Positions 7,066 through 13,864 of a DNA stretch of 31,134 nucleotides are shown here, one piece after another. How positions within the stretch are numbered: the first letter of the stretch is position 1; the number at the start of each line of letters is the position of its first letter. Origin of the DNA: a virus; the IMG/VR virus record IMGVR_UViG_3300032331_003567, positions 1 to 31,134 of that record; one strand, written 5' to 3'. The notes below the pieces were generated by a model. That model was not told the DNA's origin and did no database searches. It saw only the letters and a program-made list of their open reading frames with translations. The translations under genes were made by a program, and so were the position numbers.

Positions 7066-7302
7066 ATGAAAGAAGAAATGCAGAAGCTGGGTATCCACAT
7101 CATCCACACCCTCCACGATCTCACCGCAAACCTGGATGCACGGGAGGCATTCGCCCTGCGCATGGAATTCTACACCAAGATGATGGCATCGGACATCGCA
7201 TGCAGCATCGACATGGAACAGCTGGACGAACTCATGCAGGCTCTGGTATCCAGCCTCAGTGAAACCTGCAAGCAACTCCAACAGGTGGAGAGTGTGCATT
7301 GA
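7066..7302 (+). CDS. hypothetical helical protein (78 aa)
   Basis: 78-residue, almost wholly helical acidic protein with a GAAAGGAA ribosome site (LGIHIIHTLHDLTANLDAR, then MEQLDELMQALVSSLSETCKQLQQ). It may form a coiled coil or small bundle. It is the first gene after the 7017 hairpin. Function unknown. Confidence 0.65.
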   Translation: MKEEMQKLGIHIIHTLHDLTANLDAREAFALRMEFYTKMMASDIACSIDMEQLDELMQALVSSLSETCKQLQQVESVH

Positions 7303-7445
7303 GCAACGCTGATCTGTTCCGCAAACTCGAGAACCTCGACGACATCACGGACGAGGACATCAAACACATCATCAATGCCATCAAGGCAATGGTTGCCAAG
7401 ATCCGAAAGGCACGAGGTGAACATGAACTCGAACGTCAAGAGTGA
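7299..7445 (+). CDS. small hypothetical protein with TTG start (48 aa)
   Basis: The TTG overlaps the stop of the preceding gene (TTGA) and opens a 48-residue frame with a natural charged helical composition (NADLFRKLENLDDITDEDIKHI, then AMVAKIRKARGEHELERQE). It fills the gap to the next gene and overlaps it by 23 bases. TTG starts are rare, so the call rests on coupling and composition. Function unknown. Confidence 0.5.
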   Translation: MSNADLFRKLENLDDITDEDIKHIINAIKAMVAKIRKARGEHELERQE

Positions 7446-7602
7446 CATCCCATCCACGCTGGAGAAGCATCGCGAGTTCCACGAACTTGCCAACGATGCC
7501 GACTGGGCTGGCGACTTCCACACTGCCAACCTCTTCCGTCGCATCGCTGATACCTACCTGAAGCGCCACCTCTCTGGCGACATCTACGATCCCCCGTTCT
7601 GA
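7423..7602 (+). CDS. small hypothetical protein (59 aa)
   Basis: 59-residue protein from an ATG with AGGTGA upstream; an earlier in-frame ATG (7375) has no ribosome site and lies inside the previous gene. Helical, with LEKHREFHELANDADWAGDFHTANLFRRIADTYLKRHL, like a small TPR-style hairpin. It directly precedes the nuclease gene. Confidence 0.6.
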   Translation: MNSNVKSDIPSTLEKHREFHELANDADWAGDFHTANLFRRIADTYLKRHLSGDIYDPPF

Positions 7603-7612
7603 GGAGAACCCC

Positions 7613-8494
7613 ATGCACTACACCAACACCACCAACATCCCCGAGCCCTTGGCCACGGCACTCATTCCCACCTACGACAACGGTGGTGCTGACATCTCGG
7701 TGACTTCCCTGTGGAAGCCACCGCAGATGGTAGCCCTGGTGAAGAAGCACGACGACGAGATCTACGTGGACATCGATGACCTCGTGCCCAGCTTCATCGG
7801 TACCGCAGTGCACGAGAAGATCAAGCGCCACGATCCCTCCCGCCTCAAGGAGATGCGCCTCTTCGCCAACGTCGAAGGCCTCAACATCTCGGGTGAGTTC
7901 GACCGCTATGACATGGATGGTTCCACCATCCTCGACTACAAGGTCACCTCGGCCAAGGCCTTCATGTACGAGACCCACCGTCACGACTGGGAGAACCAAC
8001 TCAACACCTACGCCTTCCTCATGCGCCTCCATGGCGAGGAACCCAAGGCACTCAACGCCATCGTCATCCTCAAGGACTTCTCCCTTGCCGAGTCCCGGCG
8101 CAACCTAACCTACCCCCAGCAGCAGGTGCACGTAGTGCCCCTCCCCCTGTGGGACCAAGCCACTGCCCTGCAGCGTATCTCCGAGCGTGTCCTCCTGCAT
8201 CGCAACGGTCCCGGCACCTGCTCCCCCGAGGACATGTGGCTGCGGCCCGGCAAGTTCGCGGTGCGCAAGGATGGACGCAAGACTGCCGTGAAGCTATGCG
8301 CCTCCCGCAGCGAGGCGGAAACTTTCATCTCCATGCAATCCGATAAGGGAAAACTCTATGTCGAAGACCGACCCGCTATCTACCTCCGATGCGAAGACTA
8401 CTGCAGCGCGGCTCCTTTCTGCCAACAGAAGGCGGCTCGTGAAGCGACGCATGGAAATGCGCTTGTCGAAGATGATCTACGCATGGATCTCTGA
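7613..8494 (+). CDS. PD-(D/E)XK (RecB/Cas4-like) exonuclease
   Basis: 293-residue protein with a GAGGAG ribosome site. It shows the order expected of RecB-family nucleases: GTAVHEKI (63-70, His67 and Glu68), GEFDRYD with Asp97, then ILDYKVTS with Asp108 and Lys110, and a Gln-containing helix ENQLNTYAF. The C-terminal cysteines (Cys260-x3-Cys264-x5-Cys270, perhaps with an upstream Cys) resemble the iron-sulfur cluster of Cas4/AddB-type nucleases. A role in phage DNA end-processing and recombination, with the Sak4-like ATPase encoded downstream, is likely. There is no helicase domain. The next frame overlaps its 3' end. Confidence 0.8.
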   Translation: MHYTNTTNIPEPLATALIPTYDNGGADISVTSLWKPPQMVALVKKHDDEIYVDIDDLVPSFIGTAVHEKIKRHDPSRLKEMRLFANVEGLNISGEFDRYDMDGSTILDYKVTSAKAFMYETHRHDWENQLNTYAFLMRLHGEEPKALNAIVILKDFSLAESRRNLTYPQQQVHVVPLPLWDQATALQRISERVLLHRNGPGTCSPEDMWLRPGKFAVRKDGRKTAVKLCASRSEAETFISMQSDKGKLYVEDRPAIYLRCEDYCSAAPFCQQKAAREATHGNALVEDDLRMDL

Positions 8495-8744
8495 GCAGGT
8501 CGGATGGTTCACTCCCGAGGATGGGGCAGTGGCACTCAACGTGTCGCTGGCTGCGGTAAACTCCCGCCTCAATTTGATGTTGCGTCAATCCATCCTCATG
8601 AGGCAGGATGGTCGCTTCCGTTTCATCGACCAGCCCGAGCCGCCCTCTGACGTAGAGCACCATCTCTACATGCTTATGCGCGATTCCCGCTACACCGACT
8701 TCATCCCAAGGAGACTTCGCAATGCGCATCCTCGTAGCCTGTGA
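8358..8744 (+). CDS. winged-helix-like hypothetical protein
   Basis: Up to 128 residues. The ATG at 8358 has AAGGGA upstream but makes a 137-base overlap with the nuclease; ATGs at 8451 or 8457 give a shorter protein of about 95 residues with less overlap. The core (MIYAWISEQVGWFTPEDGAVALNVSLAAVNSRL, then LMRQDGRFRFID) looks like a helix-turn-helix plus wing, suggesting DNA binding. The first 30 residues are Ser/Thr/Arg-rich and may be untranslated. The 3' end overlaps the next gene, whose ribosome site lies inside this one. Confidence 0.6.
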   Translation: MSKTDPLSTSDAKTTAARLLSANRRRLVKRRMEMRLSKMIYAWISEQVGWFTPEDGAVALNVSLAAVNSRLNLMLRQSILMRQDGRFRFIDQPEPPSDVEHHLYMLMRDSRYTDFIPRRLRNAHPRSL

Positions 8745-9294
8745 GTACAGTGGCCGTGTCCGCGATGCCTTCCGTGCGCGTGGCCACGATGCCATCTCCT
8801 GCGACCTCGAACCCAGCGACGCTCCCGGTCCCCACATCCAAGGCGATGTGCTTCCCCTCCTGCAGAAGCCATGGGACATGCTCATCGCATTCCCTCCCTG
8901 CACCTACCTCTCCGTTTCCGGTATCCACTGGAACACGCGTCGCCCCGCTCGTGCTGCCAAGACCGACGAGGCTGCCGAGTTCTTCCTCGCCTTCGCCAAC
9001 TCCGGTATCCCCAAGATTGCCATAGAGAATCCCGTGGGCGTGATGAGCACGCGCTACCGCACGCCCGACCAAGTCATCCAGCCTTGGCAGTTCGGGGAGG
9101 ATGCGAGCAAGCGCACCTGCCTTTGGCTGTACAACCTTCCCTTGCTGAGGCCAACCCGTGTAATCATCAAGGACCGCTACGCCAACCAGACACCCACCGG
9201 GCAGAACAACCTGGGTCCCTCTCCCCATAGGGCCAAGGTACGCAGCCTCACCTACCAGGGCATCGCGGATGCGATGGCTTCGCAATGGGGATGA
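8722..9294 (+). CDS. C5-cytosine methyltransferase-like phage protein
   Basis: 190-residue protein with AAGGAG upstream. It begins MRILVACEYSGRVRDAFRARGHDAISCDL, a SAM-binding-type strand and loop, then FPPCTYLSVSG with a Pro-Cys like motif IV of C5-cytosine methyltransferases, and IENPVGVMS where those enzymes have ENV. It is much shorter than a complete methyltransferase and lacks an obvious target-recognition domain, so activity is uncertain; many phages carry this short family. Alternatives are an inactive binder or a nucleotide-modifying relative. Confidence 0.7.
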   Translation: MRILVACEYSGRVRDAFRARGHDAISCDLEPSDAPGPHIQGDVLPLLQKPWDMLIAFPPCTYLSVSGIHWNTRRPARAAKTDEAAEFFLAFANSGIPKIAIENPVGVMSTRYRTPDQVIQPWQFGEDASKRTCLWLYNLPLLRPTRVIIKDRYANQTPTGQNNLGPSPHRAKVRSLTYQGIADAMASQWG

Positions 9295-9446
9295 AGTACC
9301 ATCACATCGATGGCTGCATCTTCCAAGGCAAGAAGCAGCTCATGGTTGTCGTCGCCGTGGAGTTGAGTCGCACCAAGCGTAATGCACTCGTGGATATTCT
9401 TGTTGACATTCTCAACCGAAAGGAGCAAGCAGATGTATCCAGATGA
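9291..9446 (+). CDS. small hypothetical protein (51 aa)
   Basis: 51-residue protein whose ATG overlaps the stop of the methylase-like gene (ATGA). It has a short beta-like start (HHIDGCIFQGKKQLMVVVAVE) and a basic helix (LSRTKRNALVDILVDILNRKEQ). The next gene's ribosome site lies within its end. Function unknown. Confidence 0.55.
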   Translation: MKYHHIDGCIFQGKKQLMVVVAVELSRTKRNALVDILVDILNRKEQADVSR

Positions 9447-9642
9447 TCTTGTCACTGACATCGCCAAGCATTGGGTATTTGTAGACTTCCCACACCGTCC
9501 CTTCCACATCCTTTCCGAGGATGAGCAAGGACGCTGGAAGCAGGATGTCATCAACGTACTCAATGCCCTGCGTGTCGCCGGCTACCAAGTCGTGGACCAA
9601 GAGCGCCGCCCCCTTCTCTACAGCAACGAGGATCAGTCATGA
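9433..9642 (+). CDS. small hypothetical protein (69 aa)
   Basis: 69-residue protein from the ATG at 9433, preceded by AAAGGAG; an earlier in-frame start at 9382 lacks a ribosome site. Contains LVTDIAKHWVFVDFPHRPF and WKQDVINVLNALRVAGYQVV, a mixed alpha/beta small fold. Coupled to the next gene by ATGA. Function unknown. Confidence 0.6.
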   Translation: MYPDDLVTDIAKHWVFVDFPHRPFHILSEDEQGRWKQDVINVLNALRVAGYQVVDQERRPLLYSNEDQS

Positions 9643-9923
9643 ACCAGATGTCATACGAACAGTACTGTCGGGAGACCGACGCTCACCAGCACCAGCGCTC
9701 CGCACTCCACAGCATCGAGCGCATCGAGAAGGCCCAGGCCAAGGCCAAGAAGGAGATCCTCGCCGCCATGATGGCGTTGCGCGAGGTCATCCTCGACGAG
9801 GCTGACGAGTCCGGTGCATCCCACCTCGTCGATGACAAGACCCCCGAAGACTGTATCCACGACCTCGTCCACGAGGAACTTTGGGAAGTCGTCAACCGCA
9901 TCAAGGAGGAGGCCGGCCTATGA
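9639..9923 (+). CDS. hypothetical coiled-coil protein (94 aa)
   Basis: 94-residue highly charged helical protein starting in an ATGA overlap. The centre SIERIEKAQAKAKKEILAAM reads like a coiled coil, followed by an acidic part (DEADESGASHLVDDKTPED). It belongs to the run of tiny coupled genes between the methylase-like protein and the dCMP deaminase. Function unknown. Confidence 0.65.
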   Translation: MNQMSYEQYCRETDAHQHQRSALHSIERIEKAQAKAKKEILAAMMALREVILDEADESGASHLVDDKTPEDCIHDLVHEELWEVVNRIKEEAGL

Positions 9924-10132
9924 CCAGAACATTCCGAACGCTGCAAGCCATGCGGAAGATGCGTATCGAATATATCGATGACGCCATCGATGACATCATC
10001 CGCATCCGCGCCCACAACGAGAAGATGCTTGCCCACTCCGTGGACCTGGAGCGCATGCTCTCGTTTGGCGTGGCCAACAAAGAGGATCTCCTAGAAGTGG
10101 TGCGGGCCATGCGCGAGGAGGACACGCCATGA
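9920..10132 (+). CDS. small helical protein (70 aa)
   Basis: 70-residue protein, ATGA-coupled to the previous gene, with GGAGGAGG inside the previous gene's end as ribosome site. Predicted mostly helical (MRKMRIEYIDDAIDDIIRI, then DLLEVVRAMREE). Net acidic. No family recognised. Confidence 0.65.
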   Translation: MTRTFRTLQAMRKMRIEYIDDAIDDIIRIRAHNEKMLAHSVDLERMLSFGVANKEDLLEVVRAMREEDTP

Positions 10133-10536
10133 GCGACGATCTGATAGCGCGACTGCGCTCTGCCGAGGAGACCGTTTTCCCCGCCGGGACGAAGATCGTC
10201 CTTGATGGCGGCAAGACGATGGAACTCCTAGAACCCTTCAGCATGTGGAGCAGCAGCAGCGACAAGCACGACGCTGCTGCTGAGATCGTCCTGTTGCGCG
10301 CCGAGATCGAGCGGCTGCAGGCCGAACGCGATGCGTTGCGAGACACGGCCAGAGAATATCTGGAGACGCTGGGCGGCGCGATGAAGTCTGGCAAGTTTGA
10401 GATGGGAGGATCTGCCGAGATGGCGCATTTCGTGCGGCAAGCGATGCAGCGACTGGATTCGCTTGTGTTCGACCGCACCGGTCCGCGCCCAGCCGGTTTA
10501 GAGAAACTGCACGAACCGCACGGAAGGGCGTCATGA
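10129..10536 (+). CDS. hypothetical protein with central coiled coil (135 aa)
   Basis: 135-residue protein starting in an ATGA overlap. N-terminal DDLIARLRSAEETVFP, then a coiled coil (VLLRAEIERLQAERDALRDTAREYLE) and a C-terminal tail. This layout is common in accessory phage proteins of the Ea-type group, which hold no assigned function. Base and codon use look slightly different from the upstream replication genes (more mixed codons), as in the next two genes, hinting at separate acquisition; this is an impression, not a calculation. Confidence 0.65.
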   Translation: MSDDLIARLRSAEETVFPAGTKIVLDGGKTMELLEPFSMWSSSSDKHDAAAEIVLLRAEIERLQAERDALRDTAREYLETLGGAMKSGKFEMGGSAEMAHFVRQAMQRLDSLVFDRTGPRPAGLEKLHEPHGRAS

Positions 10537-10757
10537 AGCAAGATCCATTTGCAAAAGTCTATCGCGCGCTGACGCCAAAAGAATTGGCGGAAATGTTCAT
10601 GAACCCAAATGCTCCTAAGACGGAATCAGAGCATTGGGCTGTGCGAGAGATCGAGAGGCTTCGCGAGGCGCTGACCTCCATCGCGCAAAACACATGCTGC
10701 GACGGATGCCAAGAAGCCGCACGAGTGGCTCGCGAGGCGCTGGAGGCCAAGCCATGA
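10533..10757 (+). CDS. small hypothetical protein (74 aa)
   Basis: 74-residue protein, ATGA-coupled, with GGAAGGG upstream. It contains LTPKELAEMFMNPNAP and REIERLREALTSIAQNTCCDGCQEAARVAREALE, the latter with a CC-x2-C cysteine group. Similar short helical accessory proteins are frequent in phages. Function unknown. Confidence 0.6.
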   Translation: MKQDPFAKVYRALTPKELAEMFMNPNAPKTESEHWAVREIERLREALTSIAQNTCCDGCQEAARVAREALEAKP

Positions 10758-10981
10758 AGGATATTGTAGAGCGTCTCTTAACAGAAAACACGATGCACTC
10801 TTATTATGATTCACCAGCGATTCAAGTGGAAGCCGCCACCGAGATCACCCGCCTCCGCGCCCGCGTCGAGGTGCTGCGCGAGCCCTTGGCGGTCTACGTC
10901 CACGCGCACCAGACAGGCAATTCCGTGCCGCCGCACATTGAGGCAGCAGCCCGCGCTGCCCTGAAGGAGGCCAGGCCATGA
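10754..10981 (+). CDS. small hypothetical protein (75 aa)
   Basis: 75-residue protein from an ATG overlapping the previous stop (ATGA). It has DIVERLLTE at the start and VEAATEITRLRARVEVLREPL, then HIEAAARAALKEARP. The repeated shape (N-terminal helix, coiled coil, Ala-rich end) echoes its two upstream neighbours, suggesting the three are related accessory proteins. Function unknown. Confidence 0.6.
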   Translation: MKDIVERLLTENTMHSYYDSPAIQVEAATEITRLRARVEVLREPLAVYVHAHQTGNSVPPHIEAAARAALKEARP

Positions 10982-11169
10982 GCGACTACGAAGCCAAGCT
11001 CTATGGTGGGGTTGAGGTTTATTTCGACGGGATCAATACCTTCCTGTCAACCCGTAGGAACAACAGGTTGATCTGGTTGAGACTTGAACCCATTGCTCTC
11101 ATGAACTTGTTTGACTTCATAAAGAAACACGAAACACTTCGCAACTTCGTCAAGCCTGGAGAAGTCTGA
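10978..11169 (+). CDS. small hypothetical protein (63 aa)
   Basis: 63-residue protein, ATGA-coupled to the previous gene and preceded by AAGGAGG. Beta-rich start (DYEAKLYGGVEVYFDGI) and a helical end (LMNLFDFIKKHETLRNF). Its last base is the first base of the next start. Function unknown. Confidence 0.6.
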   Translation: MSDYEAKLYGGVEVYFDGINTFLSTRRNNRLIWLRLEPIALMNLFDFIKKHETLRNFVKPGEV

Positions 11170-11312
11170 TGCAGAACCTAATCGGTAAACTCTACGTCCA
11201 CCTCGACGAACTCGAGCGTGAGATGGAAGCACTCACCCGAGCCCTTGATGTTGCCCGCGAGATCAGCGAGCAGCGTGCCGAACTCATCGACAAGATGCTG
11301 GAGGAAAGATGA
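11169..11312 (+). CDS. small helical protein (47 aa)
   Basis: 47-residue protein whose ATG shares a base with the previous stop (TGATG); GGAG lies upstream. It is a single long charged helix (KLYVHLDELEREMEALTRALDVAREISEQRAELIDKML), likely a coiled coil. It overlaps the next gene by ATGA. Function unknown. Confidence 0.55.
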   Translation: MQNLIGKLYVHLDELEREMEALTRALDVAREISEQRAELIDKMLEER

Positions 11313-11566
11313 AATCCAAACGTGCCTTGACCATGGGCAAGGCATGCTACCTCGACTGCCACCCGGGTCTCGACCCGCTGCTCAAGCAGACCAACACACT
11401 GTTGCGTGAGCGGGCGGGCTATGTTACGGACATCTGCTACATGGCTGGAGTTGACATGCGAACCCTTCGCAGGTGGATGACCGGAACCCATGACCCAACC
11501 TTGAGCTGCCTCAAGGCTTTGCTCAACACCATTGGCTATGACCTTGCTATCGTGAAAGGAAAGTGA
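11309..11566 (+). CDS. Cro/C1-type helix-turn-helix protein
   Basis: 85-residue protein, ATGA-coupled with GAGGAAAG upstream. The segment AGYVTDICYMAGVDMRTLRRWMTGTHDPTLSCLKALLNTIGYDLAIV has the order of an XRE/lambda-repressor-like domain: recognition helix MRTLRRWMTG, then the helix-4 part LSCLKALLNTIGYDL. It is likely DNA-binding. It could regulate the arm or bind host sites; no operator could be tied to it. A candidate partner is the repeated elements in 666-1508. Confidence 0.7.
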   Translation: MKSKRALTMGKACYLDCHPGLDPLLKQTNTLLRERAGYVTDICYMAGVDMRTLRRWMTGTHDPTLSCLKALLNTIGYDLAIVKGK

Positions 11567-11567
11567 C

Positions 11568-11810
11568 ATGAAGATCGATGCCAACATCCCCATCCCCAAG
11601 ATCGTCCAGGTTGCCCGGGAGAGCAAGTACCCGCTGCGTTCCCTGCAGATTGGTGATTCCTTCTTCATCCCCAAGGGCAATGAGAAGGGAACCAGGAACA
11701 GCATCTCCTCCCTCATGGATGCATGCAGCAAGCGCCACGGTCTGAAGTTCGTCACCCGTACCGTGGTGGAGGACAACGTCAAGGGCCTACGTGTGTGGCG
11801 CGTGGCATGA
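11568..11810 (+). CDS. small basic protein, paralogue of the gene at 3893
   Basis: 80-residue basic protein with GAAAGGAAAG upstream. It shares I-P-I-P-K, K-Y-P-L-R-x-L-x-I-G-D-S-F-F-I-P and V-K-G-L-R-V-W-R-V-A with the product at 3893-4111. The extra residues relative to that copy lie in the middle (SSLMDACSKRHGLKF). It precedes and overlaps the dCMP deaminase gene by ATGA. Probably nucleic-acid-binding; unproven. Confidence 0.75.
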   Translation: MKIDANIPIPKIVQVARESKYPLRSLQIGDSFFIPKGNEKGTRNSISSLMDACSKRHGLKFVTRTVVEDNVKGLRVWRVA

Positions 11811-12229
11811 CGTGGGACCAGCGCTTCCTTGATCTTGCCCACCACGTAGCAACGTGGAGCAAGGATCCCAGCACCAAGGTGGGCGCAGTCCTCGTGGGCA
11901 CCGACAAGCGGCAGGTGGCATTGGGCTACAACGGGTTCCCCCGGGGCATAGCCGACTCCACCTACCGCCTTGCCGACCGGGACAGCAAGCTGCGCTACAC
12001 CATCCATGCCGAGCGCAACGTGCTTGACAACGCCCACTTCCCCACGCAGGGTGCCACCCTCTACTGCACCCATCCACCTTGCACCTCGTGCGCTCTCTCC
12101 ATCATCTCGAAAGGAATCCACCGTGTGGTATCATCTCCAATGTCTTCCGAGTTTGCTTCGCGATGGGGCGCAGAAACTTTCCTCTCGCGTGACCTCTTCC
12201 GTGAAGCGGGCGTGGTATGTAACTTCTGA
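11807..12229 (+). CDS. deoxycytidylate (dCMP) deaminase
   Basis: 140-residue protein starting in an ATGA overlap. It has the zinc-dependent cytidine-deaminase-family signature: HAE (His67-Ala-Glu69; TIHAERN) and PPCTSC (Cys92 and Cys95), with the N-terminal RFLDLAHHVATWSKDPSTKVGAVLV typical of dCMP deaminases. The reaction is dCMP to dUMP, feeding dTMP synthesis. Many lytic phages carry one for nucleotide supply. No thymidylate synthase is in this window. The C-terminus overlaps a possible membrane-protein frame. Confidence 0.92.
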   Translation: MTWDQRFLDLAHHVATWSKDPSTKVGAVLVGTDKRQVALGYNGFPRGIADSTYRLADRDSKLRYTIHAERNVLDNAHFPTQGATLYCTHPPCTSCALSIISKGIHRVVSSPMSSEFASRWGAETFLSRDLFREAGVVCNF

Positions 12230-12332
12230 CGAACTCGTACCCTGGGCAGCGGCCATCCTTGTCATCATCTCCCTTGCTGCCTTCCTTCTACTCCCCGTAC
12301 TCGGAGTCATGGTCCTGTGGAAGTTCGTGTAG
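12123..12332 (+). CDS. candidate small membrane protein (69 aa)
   Basis: A GTG at 12123 follows a GAAAGGA site, the same ribosome sequence used by confirmed genes here, and opens a 69-residue frame overlapping the deaminase by 107 bases. The C-terminal third is a clear transmembrane helix (LVPWAAAILVIISLAAFLLLPVLGVMVLWKFV). The part past the deaminase stop is the only frame covering 12230-12316. A shorter form from the GTG near 12200 is possible. Function unknown. Confidence 0.5.
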   Translation: MWYHLQCLPSLLRDGAQKLSSRVTSSVKRAWYVTSDELVPWAAAILVIISLAAFLLLPVLGVMVLWKFV

Positions 12333-12532
12333 CCACCCTGCGTGCCACCATCAATGGCAACCCGCCCGGCACTGCCGTGAAAGTTCGCCTTGACGAGCGG
12401 CACAGCGTCGAGTTAGGTACCTCCTACGACATCACCCTCCCTGACGGGACGATGTCGTGGGCTTACCTTGATGAAATCGAATGGAGTGAAGAATGCCTTC
12501 CTTCTCGCAGCACCCCAACCAGCGCAGGATGA
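12317..12532 (+). CDS. small hypothetical protein (71 aa)
   Basis: 71-residue protein from a GTG with GGAG upstream, overlapping the membrane frame by 16 bases and the next gene by 40. It looks beta-rich (VRVATLRATINGNPPGTAVKVRLDERHSVELG, then ITLPDGTMSWAYLDEIEW), like a small OB/SH3-type barrel. The last dozen residues lie within the ATPase gene. Function unknown. Confidence 0.55.
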   Translation: MEVRVATLRATINGNPPGTAVKVRLDERHSVELGTSYDITLPDGTMSWAYLDEIEWSEECLPSRSTPTSAG

Positions 12533-13245
12533 AACTCCTCCTGCTGGGGGATCCCGGTGCTGGCAAGACTGGCCTGCTGGCCACTCTCGCCAATGCCGAC
12601 TACAAGGTCCGTATCGTGGACCTCGACAACAACCTCGCCATCCTCAACGCCTACCTCAAGGAGGGCAAGGCGGACAACATCTCTTACTTCTCCATCCCCG
12701 CCAAGGATCCGGAGTCGTGGAAGAAGAGCGTTAGCATCACCACCAAGTGGACTCTCCCCGACGAGGACCTTGGTGAACTCACCACCTGGGACAGCAACAC
12801 CGTCCTCGTCATCGACTCCGCGTCCTTCTGGAATGACACCTGCATGAACCAGGTGCTCAAGGAGAACGGCATCTCGGATGACAAGGCCGGCTTCGACCAA
12901 AGCCTTTGGGGCGTGATGAACAAGCGCTTCGAGACGCAGGTTGCACGCCTGACCTCGGATCGCTACAAGTTCCACTTGATCCTCATCTCGCACATCCGTA
13001 TGATCGAGAACAAGAAGACGGGCGGCATCATGCGTGCCTTCCCCAGCTTCCTCGGTCAACAGCTCCCCAACGTCGTGGCCCGCTACATGAACAACGTCTG
13101 GCTCGCAACGCGCAAGGATGGCAAGCCCATCCTCCATACGCAGACCACGCGAGACATGTCGTACCTGAAATGCAGTGCACCCCATCGGGTGAATGCAGAG
13201 GCACCATTCGATCTGGGTGCCATCTTCAAGCAGATCGAACTGTGA
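12493..13245 (+). CDS. Sak4-like RecA-type ATPase (AAA_24)
   Basis: 250-residue protein. Walker A is GDPGAGKTG (19-27, Lys25) and Walker B is VLVIDSAS with Asp108. The layout (basic N-terminus, short RecA-like core, ISH(I)-type sensor segment HLILISHIRM) fits phage Sak4-type recombinases, which aid homologous recombination and often sit by a single-strand-binding protein, as here. GAATGGAGTGAAG lies upstream of the ATG. Substrate preference and partner cannot be shown from sequence. Confidence 0.8.
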   Translation: MPSFSQHPNQRRMKLLLLGDPGAGKTGLLATLANADYKVRIVDLDNNLAILNAYLKEGKADNISYFSIPAKDPESWKKSVSITTKWTLPDEDLGELTTWDSNTVLVIDSASFWNDTCMNQVLKENGISDDKAGFDQSLWGVMNKRFETQVARLTSDRYKFHLILISHIRMIENKKTGGIMRAFPSFLGQQLPNVVARYMNNVWLATRKDGKPILHTQTTRDMSYLKCSAPHRVNAEAPFDLGAIFKQIEL

Positions 13246-13256
13246 AAGGAAAGAAA

Positions 13257-13661
13257 ATGTCCGACCATATCTACGAACTCGCCGACCTCGAAGCCCGTCG
13301 TTTCCTCCCGCCCGGCAAGTACGCTGGCGTCATCAGCGGTGTCGTCAGCGGTGTCACCTCCAAGGGTACCAAGACGGTGCGCTTCTACATCCGTCCGGAG
13401 GAGCCCCTGTCGGGCCAGGATCTCGAGGGCGTCGAACTCAATGTCGAGCTGAAGTCCAGCACGTTCTTCGACACCCAGAACGCCATCGGCATCCTCGCGG
13501 ATACCGTGCGTGCCGTGAACCCCTCCGCCGTCCAGCGTGGCACCGCCATGGAACTCGCGGAGCGTATCGTTGGCGACAAGGTGAAGTTCGACTTCATCGG
13601 TCGCAAGGAGCGCAACGGAGACCGCGTCTTCTGGGAGTGCATCAACCTCTCGGCGGCGTGA
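13257..13661 (+). CDS. putative DUF669/single-stranded-DNA-binding-like protein
   Basis: 134-residue protein with GAAAGGAAAG upstream, 11 bases after the Sak4-like gene. It has alternating beta-type segments (KYAGVISGVVSGVTSKGTKTVRFYI, LEGVELNVELKSSTFF, DKVKFDFIGRKERNGDRVFWECINL), consistent with an OB-like or DUF669 fold. Proteins of this group commonly accompany Sak4-like ATPases and are thought to bind ssDNA. The assignment rests on context and fold impression, not a decisive motif. Confidence 0.5.
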   Translation: MSDHIYELADLEARRFLPPGKYAGVISGVVSGVTSKGTKTVRFYIRPEEPLSGQDLEGVELNVELKSSTFFDTQNAIGILADTVRAVNPSAVQRGTAMELAERIVGDKVKFDFIGRKERNGDRVFWECINLSAA

Positions 13662-13691
13662 CGGGTAGCTGAGGCTTCCCCGTAAGGGCGT

Positions 13692-13864
13692 GTGGTGGCG
13701 TCCTCAAGGAGACACATGCATCCTCGCACCTCAGTGCGTTGGGTGTCCCTGTCTCCACCACCACCCCTCTCCAGCCTTGGCTACGGTGCTGAGTTGAGGG
13801 TGAGTGGCGGCATCCGAGAACAGCAAGGCAGCATCTCGCACCGTAGTCTGGACCGACAGGGGTG
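13692..13864 (+). ncRNA. predicted structured RNA, two adjacent stem domains
   Basis: Two contiguous nested folds. Domain 1 (13692-13761): GTGGT pairs with ACCAC at the base, an 11-base bulge, GGAGACA (13708-13714) with TGTCTCC (13750-13756), and an inner perfect CGCAC-CTCA-GTGCG hairpin (13725-13738). Domain 2 (13762-13864): CACCCCT with AGGGGTG, CCAG with CTGG, then CTACGGTGC (13781-13789) with GCACCGTAG (13838-13846) and GAG with CTC. The folds abut exactly. It lies between the DUF669-like gene and the polymerase exonuclease gene. A cis-regulatory leader or free ncRNA is possible; no known class recognised. Confidence 0.45.

Noticed and set aside
6009-7163. 384-codon minus-strand frame across rIIA/rIIB
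   Set aside because: Lies antisense to two well-supported genes and has a composition typical of antisense frames in high-GC DNA.
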